Source of the DNA: Perilla frutescens
Taxonomy: Eukaryota; Streptophyta; Magnoliopsida; Lamiales; Lamiaceae
Reading direction: 5' to 3'
Length of the DNA stretch: 64,000 bases
Assembly: GCA_026008535.1 (NCBI GenBank)
Contig: BRKX01000007.1
Coordinates: 5,975,001 to 6,039,000, forward strand
A program made the position numbers and the translations under genes. Each line of letters begins with the position of its first letter. The stretch's first letter is position 1. A model generated the notes under the pieces. That model was not told where the DNA came from, made no database searches, and saw nothing but the letters and a program-made list of their open reading frames with translations. Shown in pieces: positions 25,876-35,468 of the stretch.

Positions 25876-25943
25876 CAAAAAAAGATCTTAAATGTGAATT
25901 GTCTATAATAACCCCACGATGCTCTTTTTATATAGTATATAGA
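23375..25943 (-). mobile_element. Non-autonomous Helitron (minus strand), ~2.57 kb
   Basis: On the minus strand the 5' end reads TCTATATACTATATAAAAAG (from 25943) with A before it. The 3' end reads a CGTGCATCGCACG hairpin, then GGTAATGCACTAG at 23375, followed by T. A 5' TC, a 3' hairpin about 10-12 bases before CTRR, and insertion between A and T are the Helitron hallmarks. There is no Rep/helicase coding. The interior has patches of higher GC (24090-24480, 25190-25640) that may be captured fragments, a T18 run near 24596 and an (AT)n microsatellite at about 25840-25873. The ORFs 24187-24489 (minus) and 25552-25749 (plus) are not recognised. Confidence 0.75.
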
Positions 25944-26172
25944 TTACTTTCAATTAGTTAATTAAGTTACCTCTTAAATTTGTGTGATCTGGATAACAAA
26001 ATTAGGATAAATCGGATAACTAGTGGTTAAAAATAAAGTTTCTGTGGATTCGAACTTGTTCATCACTATATTAGAAACCTCACTGTACACTTGCAGTTTA
26101 AGTGGAAAAAAAACTGAACACTGGAATTATTGTATTTAGATTTATTATCTAAATATCACTATAATTAGATTT

Positions 26173-26400
26173 ATTAATTTATCTTTATTTTTTAATTCAA
26201 TTTCAATTTATTATATTTTATTGTAATTTTACACATATTATTTAGGGTTCATCCTACCCAATTAGGGTATATTCATAAAAAAATAATTATATATCGTAAT
26301 TGGGTAGGATGAACCCTAAATAATAAGTGTAAAATTAAAACAAAACATAATAAATTGAAATTAAATTAAAAAATTGAATAAAATTTAAAAAATCTAATTG
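26173..26400. mobile_element. Hairpin MITE, ~100-bp arms
   Basis: A near-perfect inverted repeat: TTATTTAGGGTTCATCCTAC at about 26240 mirrors GTAGGATGAACCCTAAATAA at about 26305. The arms continue outward through TCAATTTCAATTTATTAT / ATAATAAATTGAAATT. The loop is about 25 bp. It belongs to the dispersed family also seen near 3.3, 46.2, 47.4, 51.3 and 52.9 kb. Confidence 0.8.
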
Positions 26401-27213
26401 TTTACCACCAAGTGTTGCATAGAGTGTTGCAAAGGATTTCATTCATTTGTTTTAATACAATTACGAATATCTTTGCTAAACTTAACAAATTTAGCCTTAA
26501 TTTAATTAATTTTCCCAAGAAATATCTTGTTTATTTCAATTGGTGGGACTGTTGCACAAGGGTTGGGATCGTACCGTTCAAATTAGCGAAGTGTGAATAT
26601 TGAACGGTGAGGTTGATTTAAAATTTAGGGGTTCTCACAAATGAATTCGGGGTGTTAGTTGATAGGAAATAGGATTTTGGGTGTCAAAATAAAATTCAAT
26701 AAGTCGGAATATTTCTTCAAAAAATATAACCTTCAAAACTGGAGAAAGAATTGAATCACAGTTGGGAGTTGGTTTAGTTATTGATCTTGCAGTTTCTTTC
26801 TTTGTTGGTTATCAATTAGATTAGTAATCGACGACAGAAAAAGGATAAACACAGGGCATAAAACACACAACATAGAAACATATTAGAAGCAAATACACCA
26901 ATACATAGCAAATTCTAGTATATATATCGAACCATAATTACATCAAGTCCCAAAACTTGACGAGGTTCGATCGATAAAGCTAGAACAGGCGCTACATAAT
27001 AGGAAAGAACCATAATTAGATCAAGTCCCAAAACTTGATCAGGTTCGATCGATAAAGCTAGAACAGGGGTCACATAATAGGAAAGTAGACGAACTTTAAC
27101 ATTCAAATTAAAGAGACAGCAACCTATGTAGAATAAAAAACTAGCAAGGTAGACACAATCACCCAGAACGAATTAAGCTTCCTCCTCCTCACTCGATGGC
27201 TCTACTGCATCCT

Positions 27214-27529
27214 GAAAATCAGTTCCGGCTCCGGCTCAATCTCCGTCTCCGTCACTGTCACCGTCTCCCATACTGTCACCTTCTCCGTCCCCCACTGTCC
27301 TCGTCGTCCTCAGGGCCCTCCACAAGATGACATGAAATGTCATTATGCGGAGCATACAGTTCTCCACATGTGTGGCAGTTAAACTCCGTCCCCTCGACCC
27401 CAAACCTAATGTCTTGACCATCAATACGCGTTCGCTCCACCATGAAACACCATTTGTGCATGAGTGGCACGTGATGCAAACGACGAAATCTCCATTTTTG
27501 TAGCCAGTTCCGCAGCAAGGGGCTTGATG
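27214..27529 (-). pseudogene. Minus-strand partial copy of the RING/zinc-finger-like gene
   Basis: Encodes on the minus strand only the C-terminal Cys/His cluster (TCGELYAPHNDISCH) and the acidic Asp/Gly tail of the gene at 27680-28237. The tail is out of frame at its end relative to the plus copy. It lacks the N-terminal RING half. It forms the left arm of the inverted duplication, so it is a duplicated fragment, not an independent gene. Confidence 0.7.
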
Positions 27530-27679
27530 TTCTCGTTGGCTATTCTGCATCCTGAAAATCAGCTCTGGCTCCAACTCCAGCTCCATCTCCATCTCCGTCT
27601 CCGTCTCCTTCACCGTCACTGTCACCGTCTCCGGCTCCGTCTCCCTCATTCTGGAAATCTGATTTGCGAATGAGGCATT

Positions 27680-28237
27680 TTGGAATTGCAGCTGCATGTT
27701 TATGGACAAATTCTCGTTTTTGGTGGCACTTGTTGGGTGCACCCAATGTGCGAAGCTTGCAATTTTGAAGGGGAGAACAACCAAACATCCCAAGCCATGT
27801 ACCCGAATTGCCCATACTGCCGCCGAAACTATCAAATTTTTAATACCGTCCACGTCAAGCACGAACCATGGAATGGAAGAGGGGATGTGAACTTCCCTGC
27901 AGTTGAGGAGGATCAGGCACGTACAGCTGCCAATCTCATAGGAAATCAAGCCCCTTGCTGCCGGACTGGCTACAAAAATGGAGATTACGTCGTTCGCAGC
28001 ACGTGCCACTTCATGCACGCATGGTGCTTCATGGTGGAGCGAACGCGTATCGATGGTCAAGACATTAGGTTTGGGGTCGAGGGAACGGAGTTTAACTGCC
28101 ACACATGTGGAGAACTGTATGCTCCGCATAATGACATTTCATGTCATCTTGTGGAGGGCCCTGAGGACGACGAGGACAGCGGGGACGGAGAAGGTGACAC
28201 TATGGGAGACGGTGACAGTGACGGAGACGGAGATTGA
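27680..28237 (+). pseudogene. RING/PHD-like Cys/His-rich protein, 5'-truncated
   Basis: 185-residue frame. Residues 18-47 read C-x2-H-x2-C-x2-C-x16-C-x2-C (C18, H21, C24, C27, C44, C47), the second half of a RING finger ending in a CPYC. The first two zinc ligands are missing, and the DNA just upstream is the inverted copy, so the gene seems cut there. A second Cys/His cluster follows (C93, C94, C109, H110, H113, C116, C140, C143, C155, H156). The protein ends in an acidic tail of Asp/Gly repeats (160-185). RING proteins commonly act as ubiquitin ligases, but with half the finger absent no activity can be claimed. It could be an exon of a longer gene if an upstream exon exists beyond the left arm; I found none. 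Confidence 0.55.
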
Positions 28238-28646
28238 GCCGGAGCCGGAACTGATTTTCAGGATGCAGTAGAGCCATCGAGTGAGGAGGAGGAAGCTTAA
28301 TTCGTTCTGGGTGGTTGTGTCTACCTTGCTAGTTTTTTATTCTACATAGGTTGCTGTCTCTTTAATTTGAATGTTAAAGTTCGTCTACTTTCCTATTATG
28401 TGACCCCTGTTCTAGCTTTATCGATCGAACCTCGTCAAGTTTTGGGACTTGATGTAATTATGGTTCGATATTTATATTAGAATTTGCTTTGCTATGTATC
28501 GGTGTATTTGGTTCTAATATGTTTCCTATTAGGTAACAAATGTAATGGATAGAATTTACCCACAAATTAGGTACTAGGCTAGTGTTCACAAATAAGTAAA
28601 TAAATTATATATACATATATATATATATATAGCGTGTATAAATATA

Positions 28647-29335
28647 CATGGCCGGCTATGAGGGAGTGCCAAGTGTGTTATGGCACAGGGCCCAAAAATT
28701 TATAGGGCCCAAAAAAAATGCATCTTTTTTTAATAAATTAAAATATTAAATATCATATTCATATCTCTTTCTTCCACATTAAATTGAGGTTCTTGGGATA
28801 TCAACAATATTAAATATCATATTCATATCTCTTTCTTCCACATTAAATTGAGGTTGTTGGGATATCAACAATATTAAATATCATATTCATATCTCTTTCT
28901 TCCACATTAAATTGAGGTTGTTGGGATATCAACAATGTAAATAAGGTAGTATGAATTTTTTTTCTAATTTTATGACCCGAAAATTGTACCTGATTTATTG
29001 TATTAATGTTTTTTATTGGAATTTTTTATGTAGTTAGGGAAATATAAATGTTAAAATACAATCAATTACATGGGATTTAGGGCCAATAGAATGTTAAGAG
29101 TTACAATTTTTTTTAAAAAGTCGGTTCTATTTTATTAAATTTGAAATTGTTGGCTATTTTGAAAAAGTGCCCAAAATATAAGCATCAAAATATAATTTTA
29201 CCTCGTCAAAATATAATTGTAATATGCTAATATTTTGAAATTTATTAATAAAATTAAAATTAAGTGTTTTTTTTTAATATTATGGGCCCAAATTTTAAAA
29301 TGAGCACAGGGCCTTATATATTTGAGACGGCCCTG
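28647..29335. mobile_element. hAT-type non-autonomous element with 8-bp target duplication
   Basis: Perfect 8-bp flanks TAAATATA (28639-28646 and 29336-29343). Termini are CATGGCCGGCTATGAGG and, reversed, CAGGGCCGTCTCAAATA, with GGGCCCAAA boxes just inside both ends. It is 689 bp with no transposase. A 64-bp unit is repeated three times inside (28742-28933). Confidence 0.85.
28742..28933. repeat. 64-bp tandem triplication inside the hAT element
   Basis: Copies start at 28742, 28806 and 28870 (AATATTAAATATCATATTCA). The only difference I see is TTCTTGGG in copy one against TTGTTGGG in copies two and three. Confidence 0.95.
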
Positions 29336-29343
29336 TAAATATA

Positions 29344-29794
29344 GTAAATGAATTATATTTAAATAAGTAATAGAAAGAATCAAACTCATAAAACTTGGCA
29401 ACACATAATTGAAACTATAATTATAGGCGTATGGGATTCCTAATTTACATCCATGTAAGATAAATCAAAGCTGCTATATGGGATTCCGTATATAATTAAT
29501 AAAGATGTACGGCAGTATATGGCAGATTTCTAAAAAAGATTTACTGTACTACTGTGGAGCTAGAGCTAGTAGTTGAGCAAGCCAGGAATTTTACAGATGT
29601 ACTACGTATTAAATGCCCACAGATTAATTGTATCACATGGGATTCTTTATTAATAGGAAGTATATTTAAGGAAATTCATTTATCCCACTTATTCCACGAA
29701 CGTACACCATCGCTACATTTATTCCTAATGGTGAAATTGTATGATTTTTATTAATTAATAGCCTTCTAGGCAAGAAGATAGCAAAAGTACCATA
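29344..29794. other. Intergenic, nothing recognised
   Basis: AT-rich spacer between two hAT-like elements. The short plus-strand ORF at 29554-29754 has no recognisable domain. Confidence 0.35.
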
Positions 29795-29802
29795 TTTGCA
29801 AT

Positions 29803-30468
29803 CGGTGACGTAGCGAGAAATTCTATCAAGGGGCCCAACTAATTATGATATACAAATATATAGAAAGTTAAAAATTAAATTAGAAGTTGATAAAATATAT
29901 TACAATCACAAACAAATAGTTATTTAACACTAGCAATCATTTATAAAAACTACAAATTGTTTAATCAAATTATTAACAAATATGATTTAATAAGCCATCA
30001 AATTATGAAAATTAATTAATAATTGATAAATACAATTTAAAAGAAACTAAAGCAAGCAATCCATAATAGTAAAAATAATAAATATAAAAAGTAATTGTAA
30101 GAGTGGATAAAATAATTTGACCTTATTTGGTGGAAAGAAAACATACTCAACTTAAAGGTGGAGATCTAGAGTTCAAGGGAAGAAAATAAATAAATAATAT
30201 CTACAATTTTAAACTTGATATAAATATATTTGGTGAATTTTGATAAAAATAAAAAAGAAGAACAAGAATGAAAGTAAATGGAATGGAGGACCTTTCTCGT
30301 TGACATTGTTGTATCTACTGTTAGTAAATTATTGGAGTAAGCAAAAGTTATTTAAAAAAAAACTATAACTAAAACATGAAATTACTAAAATACCCTCATT
30401 TTTTTTCAAAAATTCAGTGGAGGCCACTTCCCACATTGGGCCCAGTGTGGCTCTGCCGCTCTGCCCCT
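29803..30468. mobile_element. hAT-like element (weak ends)
   Basis: Flanks TTTGCAAT and TCTGCAAT (7 of 8 matching). Ends carry GGGGCCCAACT on the left and AGTTGGGCCC-like CATTGGGCCCAGTGTGG on the right, with degenerate GTGACGTAGC / GGCAGAGCC termini. A segment near 29990-30170 recurs twice in tandem at 34130-34339. Non-coding. Confidence 0.5.
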
Positions 30469-30779
30469 TCTGCAATTTTACATTAAAGCAACATTAATTG
30501 GAAATGAACAAGAGAGGGTACTGCAATATAAAACCTGTCCAGTGAGAAGATTTTTTTAGAGCAATTGTAGTTCATATTTCATCTTGTTCCTCAAATGGAG
30601 TATTTATTTCACGCTCATCTTTAATGATCACATAGGACAAGATGAGCATGAAATAAGTTGTTCTCATTTCAGTAGAAATAATATGTTAAATGATAAAAAC
30701 TTTGTAACTAGTAATTTTTCTATGAGGTTGATTGGTACTAAATTCTCTATGTTTTAAGGGTGATTTTTAGTGTATATTG

Positions 30780-32090
30780 TGCTAGACTAACTACCAATTG
30801 GATATATTTTGTGGATAGATTTGTTCCTTGAGTTTGTGCAGGTAGTTAGTCTCAATTAAAGGAAAAGAGGTGCATTTTGCAAAGTTATGGATCGGTGGTA
30901 AGGGCATACCAGTGAAACCAAATTTCTGCTGGACAGATCCAATGGGCCGAGAAGTGTTTTGATGGGTCGAGCCCATGTTTTGAAGCCTCCAGCGGGCTCA
31001 GCGAGAGTTATCTAACTTTGAAGAGCTGGAGGCGGTTTAAAAGTGTCCAAATACAACAAGGATTCTATTTTGTTAATTACCTAGTTTAGATAAGATTTAA
31101 TATTTGTTTCCTAGTTGGAGTAAAACTCTATTTTGGTAGCTAGATATATTAGGATTTATTCTATTCACGAGGATACATCATCGTTCCAGCACAGAGCGCA
31201 GAGACACAACATTATTCAATATTATTCCGCTTTATTTTCGATTCATCGTGTTCGACTTTTACAACTCTGCGCGATCATACTGCTACATGAAGTCTAGCTA
31301 ATCTACGCGCATATCCCAGACGCGAATCAACGAAACTCTAGCGACTAAGTGTGAGATCGAACTGCTCCATAATTCTTTTAAATGCATGTGTCTGCTATAT
31401 CTCGTTTTTATTGTTGTTAATTGTTTCGTGTTTTCTAAGTAGTTGCAAATATTTAGGAACGCGAGATTAATTAGTAGCCAATTAAACCGGCCATAAGTAA
31501 ACGTGGTTTAAGTTTAATCTGTGGTAAAACGGTTCTTGAAACCAGGGGATTAGCAGTCTAATTTTATCCTTCCTGTGTCAGAGTTGGGTAGATTAGAATC
31601 GGGTTTCTCTCGATCATAAGGCTGTCGACTCATTAAAACCATAAGAGTGTCTCTTTACGTTTGTCAGTCGATTAGGGAATTAATCGGTGAAGTGTCTTCC
31701 TGGTTAACGATAAAATACGGAGAAATAAGGACGTGTCAGTAAGTGTCTTCGGCGTCCATAACTGGTTGCATAATTTATTTGAATTCATCTTTGCATCTGT
31801 GATCGGTTCGTTAGCTAGAGTGGAGTTATTTGCAGTCTGGGATATTTTATTCATCATTGTCAATTTCGTTTATTGCCTAATTATTTTACTTAACTTAGTT
31901 CTTTTATTTTGCTGTTCAAGTCAGTTCATAAATTTCGAATTTCCCTTGTTAAAGTTGGTTATACAGATTGGAAAATAAAAGTGAAACTCGCCGGTCCTTT
32001 GGGAGACGATCCTGCTCGCCGCTGTACTCTGCAGTAAGGGCATACCGACAGACCAGTCGGGACATTTTATTTTTGGTGTAAAACGACGCA
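30780..32090 (+). repeat. Gypsy (Tat/Ogre-style) LTR fragment
   Basis: A promoter-like half with GGGCTCAGCGAGAG and TTCCTAGTTGGAGTAA is followed by a leader-like half. It ends in a GC-rich block (about 31988-32080: GGTCCTTTGGGAGACGATCC, CGCCGCTGTACTCTG) typical of the R-U5 end of Tat-group LTRs. No internal region follows, so it is a solo LTR or fragment with approximate ends. Confidence 0.5.
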
Positions 32091-32269
32091 CCAGAGGTCA
32101 ATGCATGTGGCTCCAATATTTTCTAGAAAACTCATGGTTGTGTTCTTCGATATGATCAATTACGCATAATGTTATTTTTTAAAAAACTGTAATATGATCT
32201 TGATTGCTAAAGTTATCAAGTACCATATTTTCTTAACTCCTTTATTTGAGCAGACATAATTTTTTTCAG

Positions 32270-32864
32270 TTGGTTGATCTCAATTGATCGATCTCAGTTG
32301 ATGACTTCAGTTGATCGATCTCAGTTGATTACTTTAGTTGACCGATCTCAGTTGATGACTTTAGTCAACCGGCTTCCATGAGATGATATTTTCAATCCAG
32401 TTGATTCACGAAGTTTATTAATGATACTTCATCCATAATTAATGATACTTCATCAGATAAAAGTTATATTTTCATTAAAATGAAAATTATCGATGATTAA
32501 GCATTGATTATTAAATTAAAAGAAAAGTATCATTAATTATGAAGTAAGTATCACTCGTAATAAAAATAGAAGCATCACTAATATAATGAGTAGTTACTAC
32601 TCACTATCATATTCAATTTTTGAATTGCAACATTTTCTTTTATGTAGTTAATGATTCAATTTTTGAATTGCAATATGTTTATACTAATATTTTTCTTTCT
32701 AATTAGTGATATTTTCTTCTGCAATTAATGATACTTTTATTCTGCAATTAATGATACTTTTTTTTTTCTAATTAGTGATACTTTCTTCTGCAATTAGTGA
32801 TACTTTTTTCTATAGTAATGAGACTTCACTCCATAGGTAATGATAGTTCACCACATAAATAATG
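32270..32864. repeat. Repeat block: AGTTGATCGATC array and TAATTAGTGATACTTT array
   Basis: 32270-32365 has about five copies of TCAGTTGATCGATC-like units. From about 32400 to 32864 the unit AATTAGTGATACTTTCTTCTGC recurs. This is the reverse complement of the array at 61920-62420, and the flanks (CACTCCATAGGTAATGAT, TTTTGAATTGCAA) are shared as well. The gypsy 5' LTR begins immediately after at 32865. Confidence 0.7.
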
Positions 32865-33425
32865 TGTACCACCCTAAAAATTTAATAATAGGCTCAACTC
32901 TATTTTAATTATGATTTCATGGCCCAAATGAATAAATTTAGGCATTTTATTATTGAGGCCCAATTCATGAACTTTTTAGCCCATTTACGTTTTTAATTAT
33001 TTTCGATACCTACCGTTATTGAAACGAGATGATCGAATATGGTAGATTATAGACTCGTCGATACGAATCCATAGAACTTGATTTCACCTAAGTGGGACTT
33101 CATTTGACCAAGTTATGATTTAATTAATTTTTTAGGTTAAGTTAGGGATGGTATAAATACCCCTTTTAACACTTAGCTAGGTCATTTTTTGAGGATTCAT
33201 TTTAGGTCAGCCCCCCCCTCTCTTCTCTCTCCCTCTCACCTCCCGTCCTCCCCGCCGCCGGCGCCGGCGCTGCCGTCATCGCCGCCGGCCGGAAGATTTC
33301 CGACGATCTTTATTCTCACATGCAATTACGTTTTTGGAATCCTCTTCTTCTTCTCTTTCTTATTCTTTGATCATTTTTAAGAGATTTTGAGGTTTAGGCT
33401 TCCGATTTTCAGATCTAAAAATTGG
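32865..33425 (+). repeat. 5' LTR of a gypsy element (right end uncertain)
   Basis: Starts TGTACCACCC and matches the 3' LTR at 38732 through TTCCGATTTTC-GATCTAAAAA at 33415. Shared landmarks are a GTATAAATACCCC TATA box (near 33152), a C-rich run and the CCGCCG(C/G)C-rich leader near 33250. The two LTRs differ at roughly one position in ten by eye, indicating an old insertion. The true LTR end may lie further right, because the 3' copy is cut off at 39289. Confidence 0.75.
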
Positions 33426-35468
33426 TTAATCCCTAACCTTTTAATACCTCATTTCTTTCATTATGTTTCAACTTTATTTTCGATTTTAGTATATATATTG
33501 TGATTTAAGAATTATTTTGGATAGATGACTTAAAATATATTTTTAATTTTATTTATGATGTTCTTAGTGTTCTTGAACACTTTAGATGTTAAATGGTTAA
33601 TTAATGAAATGAAAAGGAAAAGAGAAAAAAAAAAAGGATTTGTGCTTGTGTGTGTGTTATGTCGTGAGTGTGTGTGTGTGTTTTGATTGTTATGTGTGTG
33701 TTTGGGCGTGTATTTGTGTGTTTTTATTTTTATTTATTTAATTTTTATTATTTTTTTCTTAGATCTATGAAACTAATTAATAATAAGTATAGTTTAATAT
33801 TTTAATAAGATTGTGTAGCCCAAATGTTGATGTTTAAATTAATATAAAAAAGGTCTAAAGTTCAAATCTTCTTGTATGCATTTTTATTAAATCTCTTTTT
33901 GTTTATTAATCAAAAGGTCTAAGGTTCAAATCTTCTTGCATACATTTTTAAATCTCTTTTATTGTAATTAATGTCCTCTGTTTCAACTTTAATTATATTA
34001 AATAAAAGCATGTTATAAATTTTGAAAAATTTGTCTCTAGCTTTGTTAATTAAAAGGGGAAGGGTTTGAGCCCTCTTAAATCTAGACGGATATTATTTGA
34101 CCCACCAAAGTGGTCCCCTCTCAATTATGAAAATCAATTAATAATTGACAAATATAATTAAAAAGAAACTAACACAAGCAATCCAAAATAGTAAAAATAA
34201 TAAACATAAAAAGTAACTGTAAGAGTGATACTGTAAAATCAATTAATAATTGACAAATATAATTAAAAAGAAACTAAAGCAAGCAATCCAAAATAGTAAA
34301 AATAATAAACATAAATATTAACTGTAAGAGTGAATAAAATAATTTAACCTTATTTGGTGGAAAGAAAACATACTCTACTTAAAGTTGCTATTTTTTTTTT
34401 CTTTATTTTCCATTTTATTATTGGGGATGGTTGTTGGTTTGGGCTGGCTCCCGATGGACCTAATGAGCCAAGCCCATCAGTGAGCTCTATTTTAAAATGC
34501 ATAATTAAATTCATCTAATAGATAAGAGCATCTCCAAGAGCTCTCTCTAAACTTCAAAATAGAGCATTTTGTCCAAAAAGAGCACTCCAAGAGATGCTGT
34601 ATCCTTTGCTCTAAAATAGAGATAGAGCACATTTGTTCTAAATTTGAAGCACCACTGAACAGGCTTTATCACTGTTCACGAAATGGATTTGTTATCTACA
34701 CATAAGGGCTATGTCTTAGAAACTTATTAGGGTAATTAACCTATAAAGATCAAACGGGTAATCTCAACTTTAAGCTATACCAGAGTCCTTGATCGAGTAT
34801 AATAAATGGATTAAAATCTTACTAATTAAAGTGAGGTTTTAAAAAAAATATAATAAATATATTTCAATACCAATAAAGTATCACTTATAATACAATATGC
34901 TTAATTTGAATTAAATCCAAAACTAAACAAAAATAGAAAAAGAAATAAAATAATTAAATGCATAAATAAAATTATGGTTAAAAGGATTTGAACCCATGAC
35001 CTTAACTATAAAACAATGACAACTTAACCACTATACTAAAGGATATCATACAATATAAAACATTCTGTTTTAATTAAATAGTTCCATAAGTGGTTTGAAT
35101 TAAATACAAAAAATAAGAATTAAAACTGCATCAAATAGTTTTGAACCCTAGACCTCCTAAACACAAATAAAACACTTAACCATTGGGCTAAGCCTTATTT
35201 TCAAAAATAATCATCCATAATTAATTATTTATATAGTCCATAAAGTTCTTATGATAAAAAGAAAAGGGAATAAAAATTACTTCAACAAGATTCGAACCAT
35301 AGACCTCTCAAGTATTAATCTGAACACCAACCATTAAACAATATGCTATTTTTGAGAATTAAATAATGTTATTAATTATATAAGGTTTAAAATCATCTTA
35401 GATAAAAATGAAATAAAACTACATTAAGAGGGCTCAAACCCTTCCCCTTTTAATTAACAAATCTAGAA
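33426..35468. other. Non-coding insert where gypsy gag should be; tRNA-like repeats
   Basis: No gag coding is visible. 33655-33720 is TG-rich. 34130-34339 is a 105-bp tandem duplication (copies at 34130 and 34235) shared with 29990-30170. Around 34984-35042, 35139-35193 and 35289-35349 three units spaced about 150 bp carry, on the minus strand, an A-box-like TAG(T/C)ATAGTGG or TAGCCCAATGG followed by a B-box-like GGGTTCAAA. Similar plus-strand units occur near 33815-33875 and 33910. AAAGGGGAAGGGTTTGAGCC at about 34050 is inverted at about 35430. Confidence 0.5.

Larger units (their letters stand above)
26875..28535. repeat. Large inverted duplication of a zinc-finger-like gene 3' half
   Basis: The left arm (about 26875-27530) and right arm (about 27944-28535) are inverted copies with few mismatches. 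They include the last part of a coding region, its stop and about 250 bp of 3' flank. The left arm carries an extra 78-bp tandem duplication (about 26930-27007 and 27009-27086, both containing AGGTTCGATCGATAAAGCTA) that the right arm lacks. The loop (27531-27943) holds a third partial copy of the acidic tail on the minus strand (27541-27660), then unique coding of the plus copy. RNA crossing both arms would fold into a stem of roughly 600 bp. Confidence 0.9.

Noticed and set aside
27236..28129. 297-residue minus-strand ORF
   Set aside because: Runs antisense across the inverted repeat; the acidic tail and Cys clusters are read in the wrong frame. A shadow of the hairpin structure.
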